Assembly (NCBI GenBank): GCA_947462425.1 | Contig: CANHPI010000086.1 | Location: 1 to 9,222, forward strand | Direction: 5' to 3' | Length of the DNA stretch: 9,222 nt | Source: Bacteroidota bacterium | GTDB lineage: Bacteria; Bacteroidota; Bacteroidia; B-17B0; B-17BO | In this document: positions 1 to 7,066 of the stretch, piece after piece | Numbering within the stretch: position 1 is the first letter of the stretch | Layout of the letters: every line of letters begins with the position of its first letter | Translations under genes and position numbers: made by a program | Notes under the pieces: model-generated | Databases searched by the model: none | The model's input: the letters and a program-made list of their open reading frames with translations, nothing else | What the model was told of the DNA's origin: nothing

Positions 1-341
1 ATACTGATATTAAGCTATTAGAAAATGTGAGAGCTATTAAATTGGGATTAAGCGAATGCGATGTGCTTTATAACGGAGATGGTATTAAAGCTTCCAAGGA
101 AGTGGAAACGCCTCCTAGTTTTACAACTCGCTTAGGAACTGTATCCTACCAATTATTTGAAAGCACTTCTGGAGTAACAACTTCTCAAAAAGAAAATATA
201 AAAATTACAAAAGAAGAATATCAAGTATTTAGAATCAAATTAGATTCATTGATTTTGCAAATAAAATCGCTAGAGCAACAATTAGATGCTTCGGGAATAC
301 CCTATATTAAAGGAAAAGATGAAAAGTGGAAAAAAGAATAA
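1..341 (+). CDS. C-terminal fragment of a VPS10/sortilin-like BNR-propeller protein (5' truncated by window)
   Basis: The reading frame is open from the first full codon (position 3) to the TAA at 339-341, so this is the tail of a longer gene; the GTG at 27 is probably an internal valine codon and not a start. About 112 residues are visible. The sequence is hydrophilic, with a predicted helical/coiled-coil stretch near the end (IKSLEQQLDASGIPY) and a final GKDEKWKK. The pattern of a small helical domain with 'TSGVTTSQKEN', then a helix pair, then 'LE..L...GIPY..G....W' resembles from memory the C-terminal tail of the large secreted Bacteroidota proteins annotated as sortilin/VPS10 or BNR/'glycosyl hydrolase' propellers. 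Those are exported beta-propeller proteins, often without a proven enzymatic role. The propeller itself lies outside the window, so the family call is an inference. No clear terminator follows; the stop runs into A-rich DNA and then a pseudogene scar. Confidence 0.6.
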   Translation, partial: TDIKLLENVRAIKLGLSECDVLYNGDGIKASKEVETPPSFTTRLGTVSYQLFESTSGVTTSQKENIKITKEEYQVFRIKLDSLILQIKSLEQQLDASGIPYIKGKDEKWKKE

Positions 342-360
342 AAAATAATTGATTTAAAAA

Positions 361-487
361 AAAAGTAATTGAATCTTAAACTATATTCTCACTCTAATAA
401 TCGTAACGTCATCCACTTGTTCAAATTCACCAGCCAAATTGTTATATGTATTATGCAAAAACTCTTTTTGTGCTTGCATTGGTAAAT
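361..487 (-). pseudogene. 3' remnant of a SpoIIE/PP2C phosphatase gene, paralogous to the gene at 3244-6891
   Basis: Read on the minus strand, 381-482 encodes a phosphatase C-terminus (PMQAQKEFLHNTYNN, then EQVDDVTIIRVRI and a stop). It matches the last 33 residues of the intact neighbour at 25 of 33 positions. At the DNA level 381-487 aligns without gaps to 3244-3350 with about 16 mismatches in 107 bases (counted by eye). Similarity continues past the stop codon into 361-380 versus 3224-3243. Similarity in non-coding sequence argues for a duplicated DNA segment rather than mere domain conservation. The metal-binding DD pair of the PP2C fold is kept, but the frame is closed by a stop at 489-491 and everything upstream is missing, replaced by transposase-like sequence. 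It cannot make a working phosphatase. Confidence 0.8.
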
Positions 488-777
488 ACTAGCAAATACT
501 TCACCAGATTGTTTTTTTATTTGCATCTAACTTAGCACTCCTTTTCGGAAACTTGATTAATCCTAAATGGTTGATTTTACATTGACAGGCAAGCATAATA
601 CTTCTAATCTCTCGTAAAGAGCCGCAACCAATAATAGTTATTAGGTTTTGTAGTAAAAAATAAAGTTATAAAAAAAGGGAGATGGTTTAATACCTTTTCC
701 TTTTGAATTGTTTTATTGGGAACTAATAATTTTAAATAATTGTTTTTAATAAGCAAATTAATAAATTTACTAACAAA
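482..777 (-). pseudogene. decayed N-terminal fragment of an IS4-family-like transposase
   Basis: Three minus-strand frames join into one recognisable protein. Segment A (about 777-640) reads FVSKFINLLIKNNYLKLL and later LPFFITLFF. Segment B (629-504) carries SLREI, then KINHLGL, FPKRS and LDANKK. Segment C (511-482) reads QSGEVFASIY. The order SLR(D/E)I - NHLGL - P.(R/K)S - DANK.. - VF..IY is the signature I know from the N-terminal domain (DUF4372-type) of IS4-group transposases in Bacteroidota. At least two frameshifts separate the segments; the B/C shift falls in a run of seven T (512-518 on the plus strand), equal to seven A in the gene. The DDE catalytic domain is absent: the fragment stops where the phosphatase remnant begins (482-487). 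Terminal inverted repeats were not found. The family assignment is from memory of motifs, not from a search. Confidence 0.6.
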
Positions 778-788
778 TTTAAAAAACC

Positions 789-3131
789 ATGAAACATTTT
801 TCGTTACACTGTTTAATTTTCTTTTTTTTATTAAATCCAATTCTATCACAAAATAATTTATGGTATTCATTTCCGTCTAGCACTCCAGAAGCTTCTAATA
901 GATTTATTTATGTGGATGATAATGATGTAAAGTGGATAGGTGGATATAATGGCGGAATGCATAAATATAATAATGGCATTTGGACAAACTACACGACTGG
1001 TATAGCAAACACAGACGTTAGACAATCCTGCTTTGATACTTTAGGAAATATATGGATGGCTACTTGGAATCAACTAAGTAAATACAATCCCACTACAAGT
1101 ACTTGGACAAACTTCAATGTTACTGGACAATCACTCGATATTTTGAATTCTGTTCAGGTAGATAATCAAAATAGAGTATGGGTTGGTACAGATGGTGGTG
1201 CTGATCCAGATGATGGACTATATATGTATGATGGCATTACTTGGACATTTTACAATCCAACTAATTCCAATTTACCGGGAAAATATATTCCCCAATTAAA
1301 AAAAGATTTAACTGGGAAAATCTGGGGAGTGTCAAATGGGTTATTCGAAATTAACGGAACAGTGATTAGTAATCATTCTTTACAAATCGCTGGCTTCCCA
1401 TTCGGAGCTTTTGCAACAAGTATTGATTTTGATAGTTATAATAATAAATGGGTTGGAGTTTATGGTGGAGGCATTGGTAAATTTGATGGTAACAATTGGA
1501 CAATATATACGCCAACAAATTCTCCTATTCCCGAAAATAAGGTATGGAGTATCAGTGTGGATCAAAATAATGTTGTTTGGATTGGAACCGAAACAAAAGG
1601 TTTAGTGAAATTTGATGGCATAAATTGGACAATTTATAATACAGGTAACTCTGTGATAACTAATAATCGTATTGATGCATTAGCTGTAGATAAATTAAAT
1701 AATTTATGGATTGCTCCCAATTATGGCGGTATTATTGTTCATAATACTCAAGGTCTTTCAGGTATTAAAGGCTACCTGTACTACGATCAAAATAATAACA
1801 ATGCCAAGGATAGCAATGAGCCATTTCTCCCTAATCAAATTGTGAAAATTGGCAATACAGGATTAAATGCCATTACAAACGCACAAGGCACATACCATTG
1901 TCCCATTTTAAATACAGGAACTTATTATGCGAAGGTTGTAAAAAACTCTCCACATATTAGCAGTGTGTCTCCAGATAGCATTAGTATTACTATTAATAAC
2001 ACAGCTTCAGTACAAGTTAATAAAAACTTTGGAATCAAACTACAAGCCAATATAAACGACCTTGCTATTGATTACACATCTGAAGTAGCACCAAGACCTG
2101 GCTTTGGCTATTATGCCAATTTAACTGTTAAAAATATTGGTTCATTACAATCTGATAGTATTAGATTAAAGATGCTTTACGATTCAAATTTATTGTTAGA
2201 CTCAGTATCACGTCCTTTTGCACTTCATCAAAGCGATTCGATTATATGGAATATAGATAGCCTTAAAATTTTTGACCAGGTTTCAATAAAACTTTATTTT
2301 CATTTAGCTGCAAATGTTAATTTACTGGGAACTATTTTAAACAATTATGTAACTGTAAAAAATAATTCTGCAGATTTTAATTTCAGTGATAACACTTCAT
2401 ATTCCTCAGATTTAATAGTTGGGGCATACGACCCTAATGATAAAAAAGCAATTCCAGAAGGAAATGGTACTTTTGGTAATATCCCGCCAAACACAGCCGA
2501 TTTAATATACACTATTAGATTTCAAAATACTGGTAGCGCACCTGCTGAAAATATTATTGTTAAAGACACTATTAGTTCCAATTTAGATATCTCATCACTT
2601 CAAATGATTTCTTCTAGTCACAATTATTCTTCTGCATTCCTAAAAACTGGAGGTATAATCTGGTGGGAATTTCAAAATATAAATCTACCTGATAGTAATC
2701 AAAATGAACCTGCTAGCCATGGTTATATAAAATACAAAATCAATCTTAAGCCAAATTTATCGATTGGCACTCAAATAAAAAACACAGGTTATATTTATTT
2801 TGATTTTAATCCTCCTATAGTTACTAATACTGCGCTAAACACAATATACAATGTTAGTACAGATATTAATAATTATTTCTCAAGTTCTGATATTTTTATT
2901 TATCCCAATCCTGCAAAAGAAAATCTTACAATAAACCTGAATTCAATCTTGGCTGACGAACATTATTCAATTACGATAATCAATGCTCTAGGAAAAAGTA
3001 TATATGAAGATAAAAACCTAACTTCTAAAACACACGAAATAAGTGTTAGGGAATTAGTCAGCGGGATATATTTTATTAAAATAGAAACTGATAACCAAAT
3101 ACTGAATCAAAAATTCATTAAAATAAAATAA
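789..3131 (+). CDS. secreted Reg_prop propeller protein with Ig-like domains and T9SS type A sorting domain
   Basis: This 780-residue protein begins with a signal peptide (about residues 1-20: basic n-region, hydrophobic FFFLLNPILS, cleavage before QNN). Residues 22-320 contain seven Reg_prop-type blades, recognisable by repeated D..N..W(I/V)G...GG(L/I).K(F/Y)(D/N)G..WT.Y, so a single seven-bladed propeller is likely. Residues 325-415 look like an SdrD-B/carboxypeptidase-regulatory beta-sandwich (GIKGYLYYDQNNNNAKD...G.Y). Residues 420-545 form a CARDB/DUF11-like Ig domain. Residues 547-690 form the conserved Bacteroidota module with DPNDK, YTIRFQNTG, LPDSNQNE, SHGYIKYKI and YFDFNPPIVTN (DUF7619-like). 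Residues 702-780 are a T9SS type A tail (IYPNPAKENLTI...G.YFIKI...QKFIKIK). The protein should therefore be exported by Sec, carried across the outer membrane by T9SS and anchored or released at the surface. No enzymatic residues are evident, so binding or sensing is an inference. Upstream, TTG (740-742) and TAAATTTA (762-769) are a weak promoter candidate inside the transposase scar. Confidence 0.9.
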   Translation: MKHFSLHCLIFFFLLNPILSQNNLWYSFPSSTPEASNRFIYVDDNDVKWIGGYNGGMHKYNNGIWTNYTTGIANTDVRQSCFDTLGNIWMATWNQLSKYNPTTSTWTNFNVTGQSLDILNSVQVDNQNRVWVGTDGGADPDDGLYMYDGITWTFYNPTNSNLPGKYIPQLKKDLTGKIWGVSNGLFEINGTVISNHSLQIAGFPFGAFATSIDFDSYNNKWVGVYGGGIGKFDGNNWTIYTPTNSPIPENKVWSISVDQNNVVWIGTETKGLVKFDGINWTIYNTGNSVITNNRIDALAVDKLNNLWIAPNYGGIIVHNTQGLSGIKGYLYYDQNNNNAKDSNEPFLPNQIVKIGNTGLNAITNAQGTYHCPILNTGTYYAKVVKNSPHISSVSPDSISITINNTASVQVNKNFGIKLQANINDLAIDYTSEVAPRPGFGYYANLTVKNIGSLQSDSIRLKMLYDSNLLLDSVSRPFALHQSDSIIWNIDSLKIFDQVSIKLYFHLAANVNLLGTILNNYVTVKNNSADFNFSDNTSYSSDLIVGAYDPNDKKAIPEGNGTFGNIPPNTADLIYTIRFQNTGSAPAENIIVKDTISSNLDISSLQMISSSHNYSSAFLKTGGIIWWEFQNINLPDSNQNEPASHGYIKYKINLKPNLSIGTQIKNTGYIYFDFNPPIVTNTALNTIYNVSTDINNYFSSSDIFIYPNPAKENLTINLNSILADEHYSITIINALGKSIYEDKNLTSKTHEISVRELVSGIYFIKIETDNQILNQKFIKIK

Positions 3132-3173
3132 ACTTCATTGCCTCACTCCATTCAAATAAACACTCTCAATTAA

Positions 3174-3197
3174 ATTACTTCAAAAGAAATAAGTAAT
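3174..3197. terminator. possible bidirectional hairpin between convergent genes
   Basis: ATTACTT (3174-3180) and AAGTAAT (3191-3197) form a perfect 7-bp inverted repeat with a 10-nt loop, in the 112-bp gap between the convergent propeller and phosphatase genes. The stem has only one G-C pair and there is no clear U-run on either side, so it is a weak terminator at best. The rest of the gap (3132-3243) shows nothing else except the start of similarity to 361-380. Confidence 0.25.
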
Positions 3198-3223
3198 AAA
3201 ACTAGATGACATAATTGGTTTTC

Positions 3224-3350
3224 AATAGTAACTTAATCTAAATTTATATTCGCACTCCAATAATGGTTACATCATCCACTTGTTCTAAATTTCCAACCCA
3301 ATTGTTAAATGTATTATCTAATAACTCTTTTTGTGCTTGCATTGGTAAAT
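3224..3350. repeat. direct-repeat arm matching 361-487
   Basis: This block covers the last 35 codons of the phosphatase gene plus 20 bases beyond its stop. It matches 361-487 in the same orientation: about 85% over the coding 107 bases and about 75% over the 20 bases outside it, counted by eye. The two arms lie about 2.86 kb apart and bracket the gene at 789-3131. Confidence 0.75.
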
Positions 3351-6300
3351 GAGCATTAGCTTTTAATAATTCTTTGAAGTTCTTAATCATAAATTTCTTT
3401 CCTTTTTCACCACCAAATTGATCAGGATAACCATCAGTAATTGTATAAATTACATCACCACTATTTAGAGAAATGGTTTGTTGAGTAAAAGGAATAGAAT
3501 CTTTATCGTGCTTTCCTATTGGCATTTTATCAGGTTTTACTTCTATAAGTTCATAGGATTCATCATTCAGTTTGCGAACAATCCAAACCGGATTATTTGC
3601 AGCCGCAATGTGTACTTGTTTTTGTTTGAAATCAAAAACCAATAAACTAGCATCCATCCCGTCTTTGCCTCCATCGGCACTACCATCATTTTTTAAACGA
3701 TTGATAATAGTTGCACGCGTATGATTTAAAATTTCAGAAGGATTATTGATATGCTCCACTGCTTTTTCTAAACTAGTAATATTTAATAAGCTCATAATAG
3801 CGCCCGGTACACCATGTCCAGTACTATCTGCTGTTACTAATACAAAGTTTCCGTTATTTAAAATGGATGCCCAATAAAAATCGCCACTTACCACATCTTT
3901 TGGTTTAAATAAAACAAAATAGTCATTTAAGTTTTCATCCAATATTTCTTTAGTTGCTAAAAAACTACGTTGTATACGTTCTGCATAATTTAAACTATCC
4001 GTTATTTCTTTATGCTTTTGTTCAACTAAATGTTTTTGTTGTTCAACTACAATATTCTTTTGAACAACCTCTGCGGTTCTTTCACTAACTGTTTTTTCTA
4101 ATTTTTCTTTTTCAGCAATTAATTTTTTTTCGCGGTTTTTTATATAATACCAAATTGAGCCAAAAATTAACAACCCTACTAAAACTCTAAACCACCACGT
4201 TTGCCAAAATGGTGGACGAATGGTAAACTTATATTCAAAAGGTTTACTCCAATAGCCTTCACTGTTCGCAGCTTTAACTTTAAAGACATATGTACCATTT
4301 GGTAAATTTCCATAAGTTGCAAATGTTTTATTGGTAATGGTGCTCCAGTTTTCATCAATTCCTTCTAAAATATATTGATATTTTACATTTTTTGGTCGAA
4401 AAGTAGTGATTCCAATAAAATTAAATGTTAGATAATTATTATTGTGTGCTAAGCTCAAATGCTCAGGTAATCCATACCAATTTGATACTTGTTCAAACTC
4501 TACATTATTTATTGCAACACCGTTACCAAGTATGAACGTAGTGTCTTTTCGAGTAAGTAAATTTACCCACGGAATATTTTCATTAAACAATTCAATACTA
4601 GTGAGCTGAATATTTGGTGCAATTGTATCTATATTAATATTGTTTGCAATAGAATTATAAACAGTCAATCGATCGTTAGCACCAATCCATAACGTTCCAT
4701 CCTCTGCCATAAAAATTGAATTTGAGTTACAGCCAACGCCTAAAAATCCATCATAATAAGTAAAGCTTTCAAATAAAATTTCTGATTCAATCGTTTTTCC
4801 ACTATTTATTTTATCGTTTATTAAAGTAATGTTATCACTTGAAAGTTTACTTAAACCAAAACGGTTACCACTCCATATATTACCAAATCTATCTTCCAAA
4901 ATACTGCACACCACATTATTAGATAGCCCTTCTTTGTCAGTAAATGAAATAAAGGATGTGCCATTAAAAAAAGTAAGTCCTTTAAATCCCAAACTCCCAA
5001 ACCAATAATTACCTGATTTATCTTGGATAATACTTCTTATAAAATTATCAGGTATTCCTTGTTTTTCTGTAAAATGAGTAACAGTATTTACGCTATTGAC
5101 ATCAATATCATTCAATTTAAATTTCGTTACTCCTCCACCATATGTTCCGAAAAAAATATTTTTTAAATTGTCCTGAAAAATGGTTCTGATAACATTAGAG
5201 GAAAGACCTTGTTGAGTCGTATACCTTTTAAAAGAATTTCCATCATATTTAAAAACACCTCCGCCTTCTGAACCAAACCATAAAAATCCGTTTTTATCTA
5301 CTAAAATACTATATACAGTATAATTTGTTAGTCCATCAATATTTACAAACTGAGTAAATGCTTGTCCATCAAATTTTGTTATACCGGCAGATGTACCAAA
5401 CCACATATTTCCTTCTTTATCTTGCGCAATGCTATAAACAATATTTTCAGATAATCCATCTTTCGCTGTGAAATGAACAAATGAATTGCCATCGTAAATG
5501 GAAACGCCACCTCCCTCGGTACCTAGCCAAATCTTTCCAGATAAATCTTGAAAAATACTAAGAACAGTGCTGTTTGATAATCCTTCCTGATCAGTAAAAT
5601 AATTAAAGGATTTGTAATTATATTTTGAGACACCGCCACCGCCTTTACCAAGCCAAAGTATTCCATTTTTATCCTGAATAAGATGTCTGATTATAGTATT
5701 ATTTAAACCTTCTTTTTCGGTATAATGAGTAAAAGTTTTACAATTAAATTTTGAAACACCACCACCATTGGTTCCAATCCAAATATTTCCTAAGTTATCT
5801 TGCAAAATACTGGTGACATAGTTATTGGAAAGTCCTTCGTTTTCAGTATAATGTATAAAACTTTCGCCATCAAATTTTGATAACCCCAATCCATTTGTTC
5901 CTATCCAAATATTTCCTTCTTTATCTTGAATAATACTTGTAATAAAATCAGAATTAAGCCCTTCTTGTTGAGTATAATTCTTAAAGCACTTGCCATCATA
6001 AATAGATATGCCTCCTTGTTTTGATCCAATCCAAATATTACCAGACAAATCCTCCAGAATACAGGTAACAGTGTTATTTGTAAGACCTTCTTTTTCGGTA
6101 AAATGAATAAATAATTTTCCATCGAATTTAGATACGCCTCCTCCTTTTGTTCCAAACCAAATATTCCCACTTTTATCTTTAAGAATGCAAGAAACGAAAT
6201 TAGATAGCATACCTTCTTTTTCTGTATAATTGGTAAAAGTTTTGCCATCGTACTTCGATGCACCACCATTCTCGGTGCCAAACCATAAGTTCCCTAACTT

Positions 6301-6891
6301 ATCCTCAATAATTGAAGTGACAAAATTATTTGTCAACCCTTCTCTTTCAGTAAAATGAGTAAAAGTGTTTCCATCATATTTTGATACCCCACCACCACCA
6401 GTTCCAAGCCAAAGATTACCATAACTATCCTCAAATAAATAAGTAATATTTGTATGTGTTAAACCTTGTAGTTTACTAAATGAACTGAAATTTTGAGAAT
6501 TCTGATCTTTCGTGTGGGCGTCTTTGGCAATAACAATGTCAGGAATACCAGCCTTAATAGAATGATGAGTTGCTATTACCTTCTTAGGCAATTGAAACTT
6601 ATTTTTTCCTGGTATACATATTTTTGGATTTCCGGCTTTTGTTATTTTTGGAATACCAACCGCATGTATATTAGTGTTTGTTTGAAGTCTTTTTGGTTTT
6701 TTTAAATTGATTTTTTTTAAATTGTTCTCTTTGATTACAATAACTTCTGGAGGTAGAATACTGTCTTTAGGAACTACATAACCTTTAGCTTCAACAACTT
6801 TTATGGGATTTGTTTTTGTTTGTTTATTTTGCTGATTACAAGAAAAAAAGAGAAGGATTACTATAAAATACAGAGCGAGATTAAATTTCAT
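3244..6891 (-). CDS. two-propeller Reg_prop/Y_Y_Y transmembrane sensor with SpoIIE-type PP2C serine phosphatase output
   Basis: This 1215-residue protein opens with a hydrophobic export signal (residues 2-17) ending in FFSC, a plausible lipobox with Cys18. A linker (about 30-135) holds three 'G(I/N)P(K/D)I' units. Residues 139-745 carry 14 Reg_prop blades of about 42 residues (EGL..N.V.SI..D..GN(I/L)W(F/I)GT..GG.SK(F/Y)DG..F..(F/Y)TEK), which fits two seven-bladed propellers. A Y_Y_Y domain (about 820-893) follows, then one membrane helix (899-917, flanked by WW and YYIKNREKK), a charged coiled coil (920-968) and a PP2C/SpoIIE phosphatase (about 985-1215). The metal-site motifs are intact: VVSGDFYW (D1004), ADSTGHG (D1022), KDGMDASL (D1080), ITDGYPD (D1153) and QVDDVTI (D1206/D1207). 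The layout puts the propellers in the periplasm and the phosphatase in the cytoplasm. Family knowledge suggests dephosphorylation of an STAS-type anti-sigma antagonist; no such partner is in the window. The architecture parallels hybrid two-component sensors with kinase and DNA-binding parts replaced by a phosphatase. Confidence 0.93.
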   Translation of the reverse strand: MKFNLALYFIVILLFFSCNQQNKQTKTNPIKVVEAKGYVVPKDSILPPEVIVIKENNLKKINLKKPKRLQTNTNIHAVGIPKITKAGNPKICIPGKNKFQLPKKVIATHHSIKAGIPDIVIAKDAHTKDQNSQNFSSFSKLQGLTHTNITYLFEDSYGNLWLGTGGGGVSKYDGNTFTHFTEREGLTNNFVTSIIEDKLGNLWFGTENGGASKYDGKTFTNYTEKEGMLSNFVSCILKDKSGNIWFGTKGGGVSKFDGKLFIHFTEKEGLTNNTVTCILEDLSGNIWIGSKQGGISIYDGKCFKNYTQQEGLNSDFITSIIQDKEGNIWIGTNGLGLSKFDGESFIHYTENEGLSNNYVTSILQDNLGNIWIGTNGGGVSKFNCKTFTHYTEKEGLNNTIIRHLIQDKNGILWLGKGGGGVSKYNYKSFNYFTDQEGLSNSTVLSIFQDLSGKIWLGTEGGGVSIYDGNSFVHFTAKDGLSENIVYSIAQDKEGNMWFGTSAGITKFDGQAFTQFVNIDGLTNYTVYSILVDKNGFLWFGSEGGGVFKYDGNSFKRYTTQQGLSSNVIRTIFQDNLKNIFFGTYGGGVTKFKLNDIDVNSVNTVTHFTEKQGIPDNFIRSIIQDKSGNYWFGSLGFKGLTFFNGTSFISFTDKEGLSNNVVCSILEDRFGNIWSGNRFGLSKLSSDNITLINDKINSGKTIESEILFESFTYYDGFLGVGCNSNSIFMAEDGTLWIGANDRLTVYNSIANNINIDTIAPNIQLTSIELFNENIPWVNLLTRKDTTFILGNGVAINNVEFEQVSNWYGLPEHLSLAHNNNYLTFNFIGITTFRPKNVKYQYILEGIDENWSTITNKTFATYGNLPNGTYVFKVKAANSEGYWSKPFEYKFTIRPPFWQTWWFRVLVGLLIFGSIWYYIKNREKKLIAEKEKLEKTVSERTAEVVQKNIVVEQQKHLVEQKHKEITDSLNYAERIQRSFLATKEILDENLNDYFVLFKPKDVVSGDFYWASILNNGNFVLVTADSTGHGVPGAIMSLLNITSLEKAVEHINNPSEILNHTRATIINRLKNDGSADGGKDGMDASLLVFDFKQKQVHIAAANNPVWIVRKLNDESYELIEVKPDKMPIGKHDKDSIPFTQQTISLNSGDVIYTITDGYPDQFGGEKGKKFMIKNFKELLKANAHLPMQAQKELLDNTFNNWVGNLEQVDDVTIIGVRI
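4820..6471 (-). repeat. tandem ~126-bp repeats encoding Reg_prop blades
   Basis: Thirteen consecutive blade-coding units lie here, the first ten almost all exactly 42 codons long (the ninth has 41). Similarity is visible in the DNA as well as the protein: for example, the stretches beginning ccttctttttcggta or close variants recur near 5709, 6088 and 6210. Unit 11 carries an insertion (residues about 590-603). A fourteenth, diverged blade follows at about residues 714-750. Conservation at this level would allow blade gain or loss by recombination or slippage. Confidence 0.8.
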
Positions 6892-6929
6892 GCATTAAAT
6901 ATATTATTTTTTAGTATTCAAACAAAATG

Positions 6930-6942
6930 GCTATTAAATAGC
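6930..6942. promoter_or_regulatory. short dyad upstream of the sensor-phosphatase gene
   Basis: GCTATTAAATAGC is a 13-base odd-length palindrome (six paired positions around a central A), 39 bases upstream of the ATG at 6891 and 125 bases upstream of the divergent gene at 7067. It could be an operator, or chance in AT-rich DNA. A convincing Bacteroidota -33/-7 pair was not found in the 175-base intergenic region (6892-7066), although TTTG (7031-7034) with TATTTTTA (7055-7062) is a partial match facing the 7067 gene that would place the transcription start at the ATG itself. Confidence 0.2.
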
Positions 6943-7066
6943 AGTTTAATAAGATTAAATAATTTATAAAAACTAGTACATTAAATTATTATTGCTTCTC
7001 ATTAAAAAAATAAAAAATACTTCAAAAGCTTTTGCATTAATACATTGAATCAATTATTTTTAAGCA

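Noticed and set aside
27..29. GTG as the start of the first gene
   Set aside because: The frame is open upstream to the window edge and the sequence looks like the tail of a larger protein, so the GTG is most likely internal.
740..769. TTG-N19-TAAATTTA as a promoter for the gene at 789
   Set aside because: The -7 box ends in A instead of G and lies in AT-rich pseudogene DNA where such matches are expected by chance; I mention it only in the gene entry.
604..870. 88-residue minus-strand ORF
   Set aside because: It is not an intact gene: it overlaps the start of the secreted propeller gene, and its middle part is one frame of the frameshifted transposase remnant. I annotated the remnant instead.
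1380..1605. Short ORFs on both strands inside the propeller gene
   Set aside because: They are out-of-frame shadows of the propeller repeats with no start signal or recognisable domain.
789..3131. Histidine-kinase or hybrid two-component sensor, suggested by the Reg_prop blades
   Set aside because: There is no Y_Y_Y domain, membrane helix, kinase or regulator; the protein ends in a T9SS sorting domain.
5901..6281. 126-residue minus-strand ORF inside the sensor gene
   Set aside because: It is an alternative frame of the blade repeats; repeated coding DNA naturally gives long shadow frames. No independent evidence supports it.
4820..6471. CRISPR-like regular repeats
   Set aside because: The periodic units are 126-base coding repeats without spacers and match propeller blades.
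6493..6705. 70-residue plus-strand ORF
   Set aside because: It is antisense to the sensor linker, with no family resemblance or promoter.
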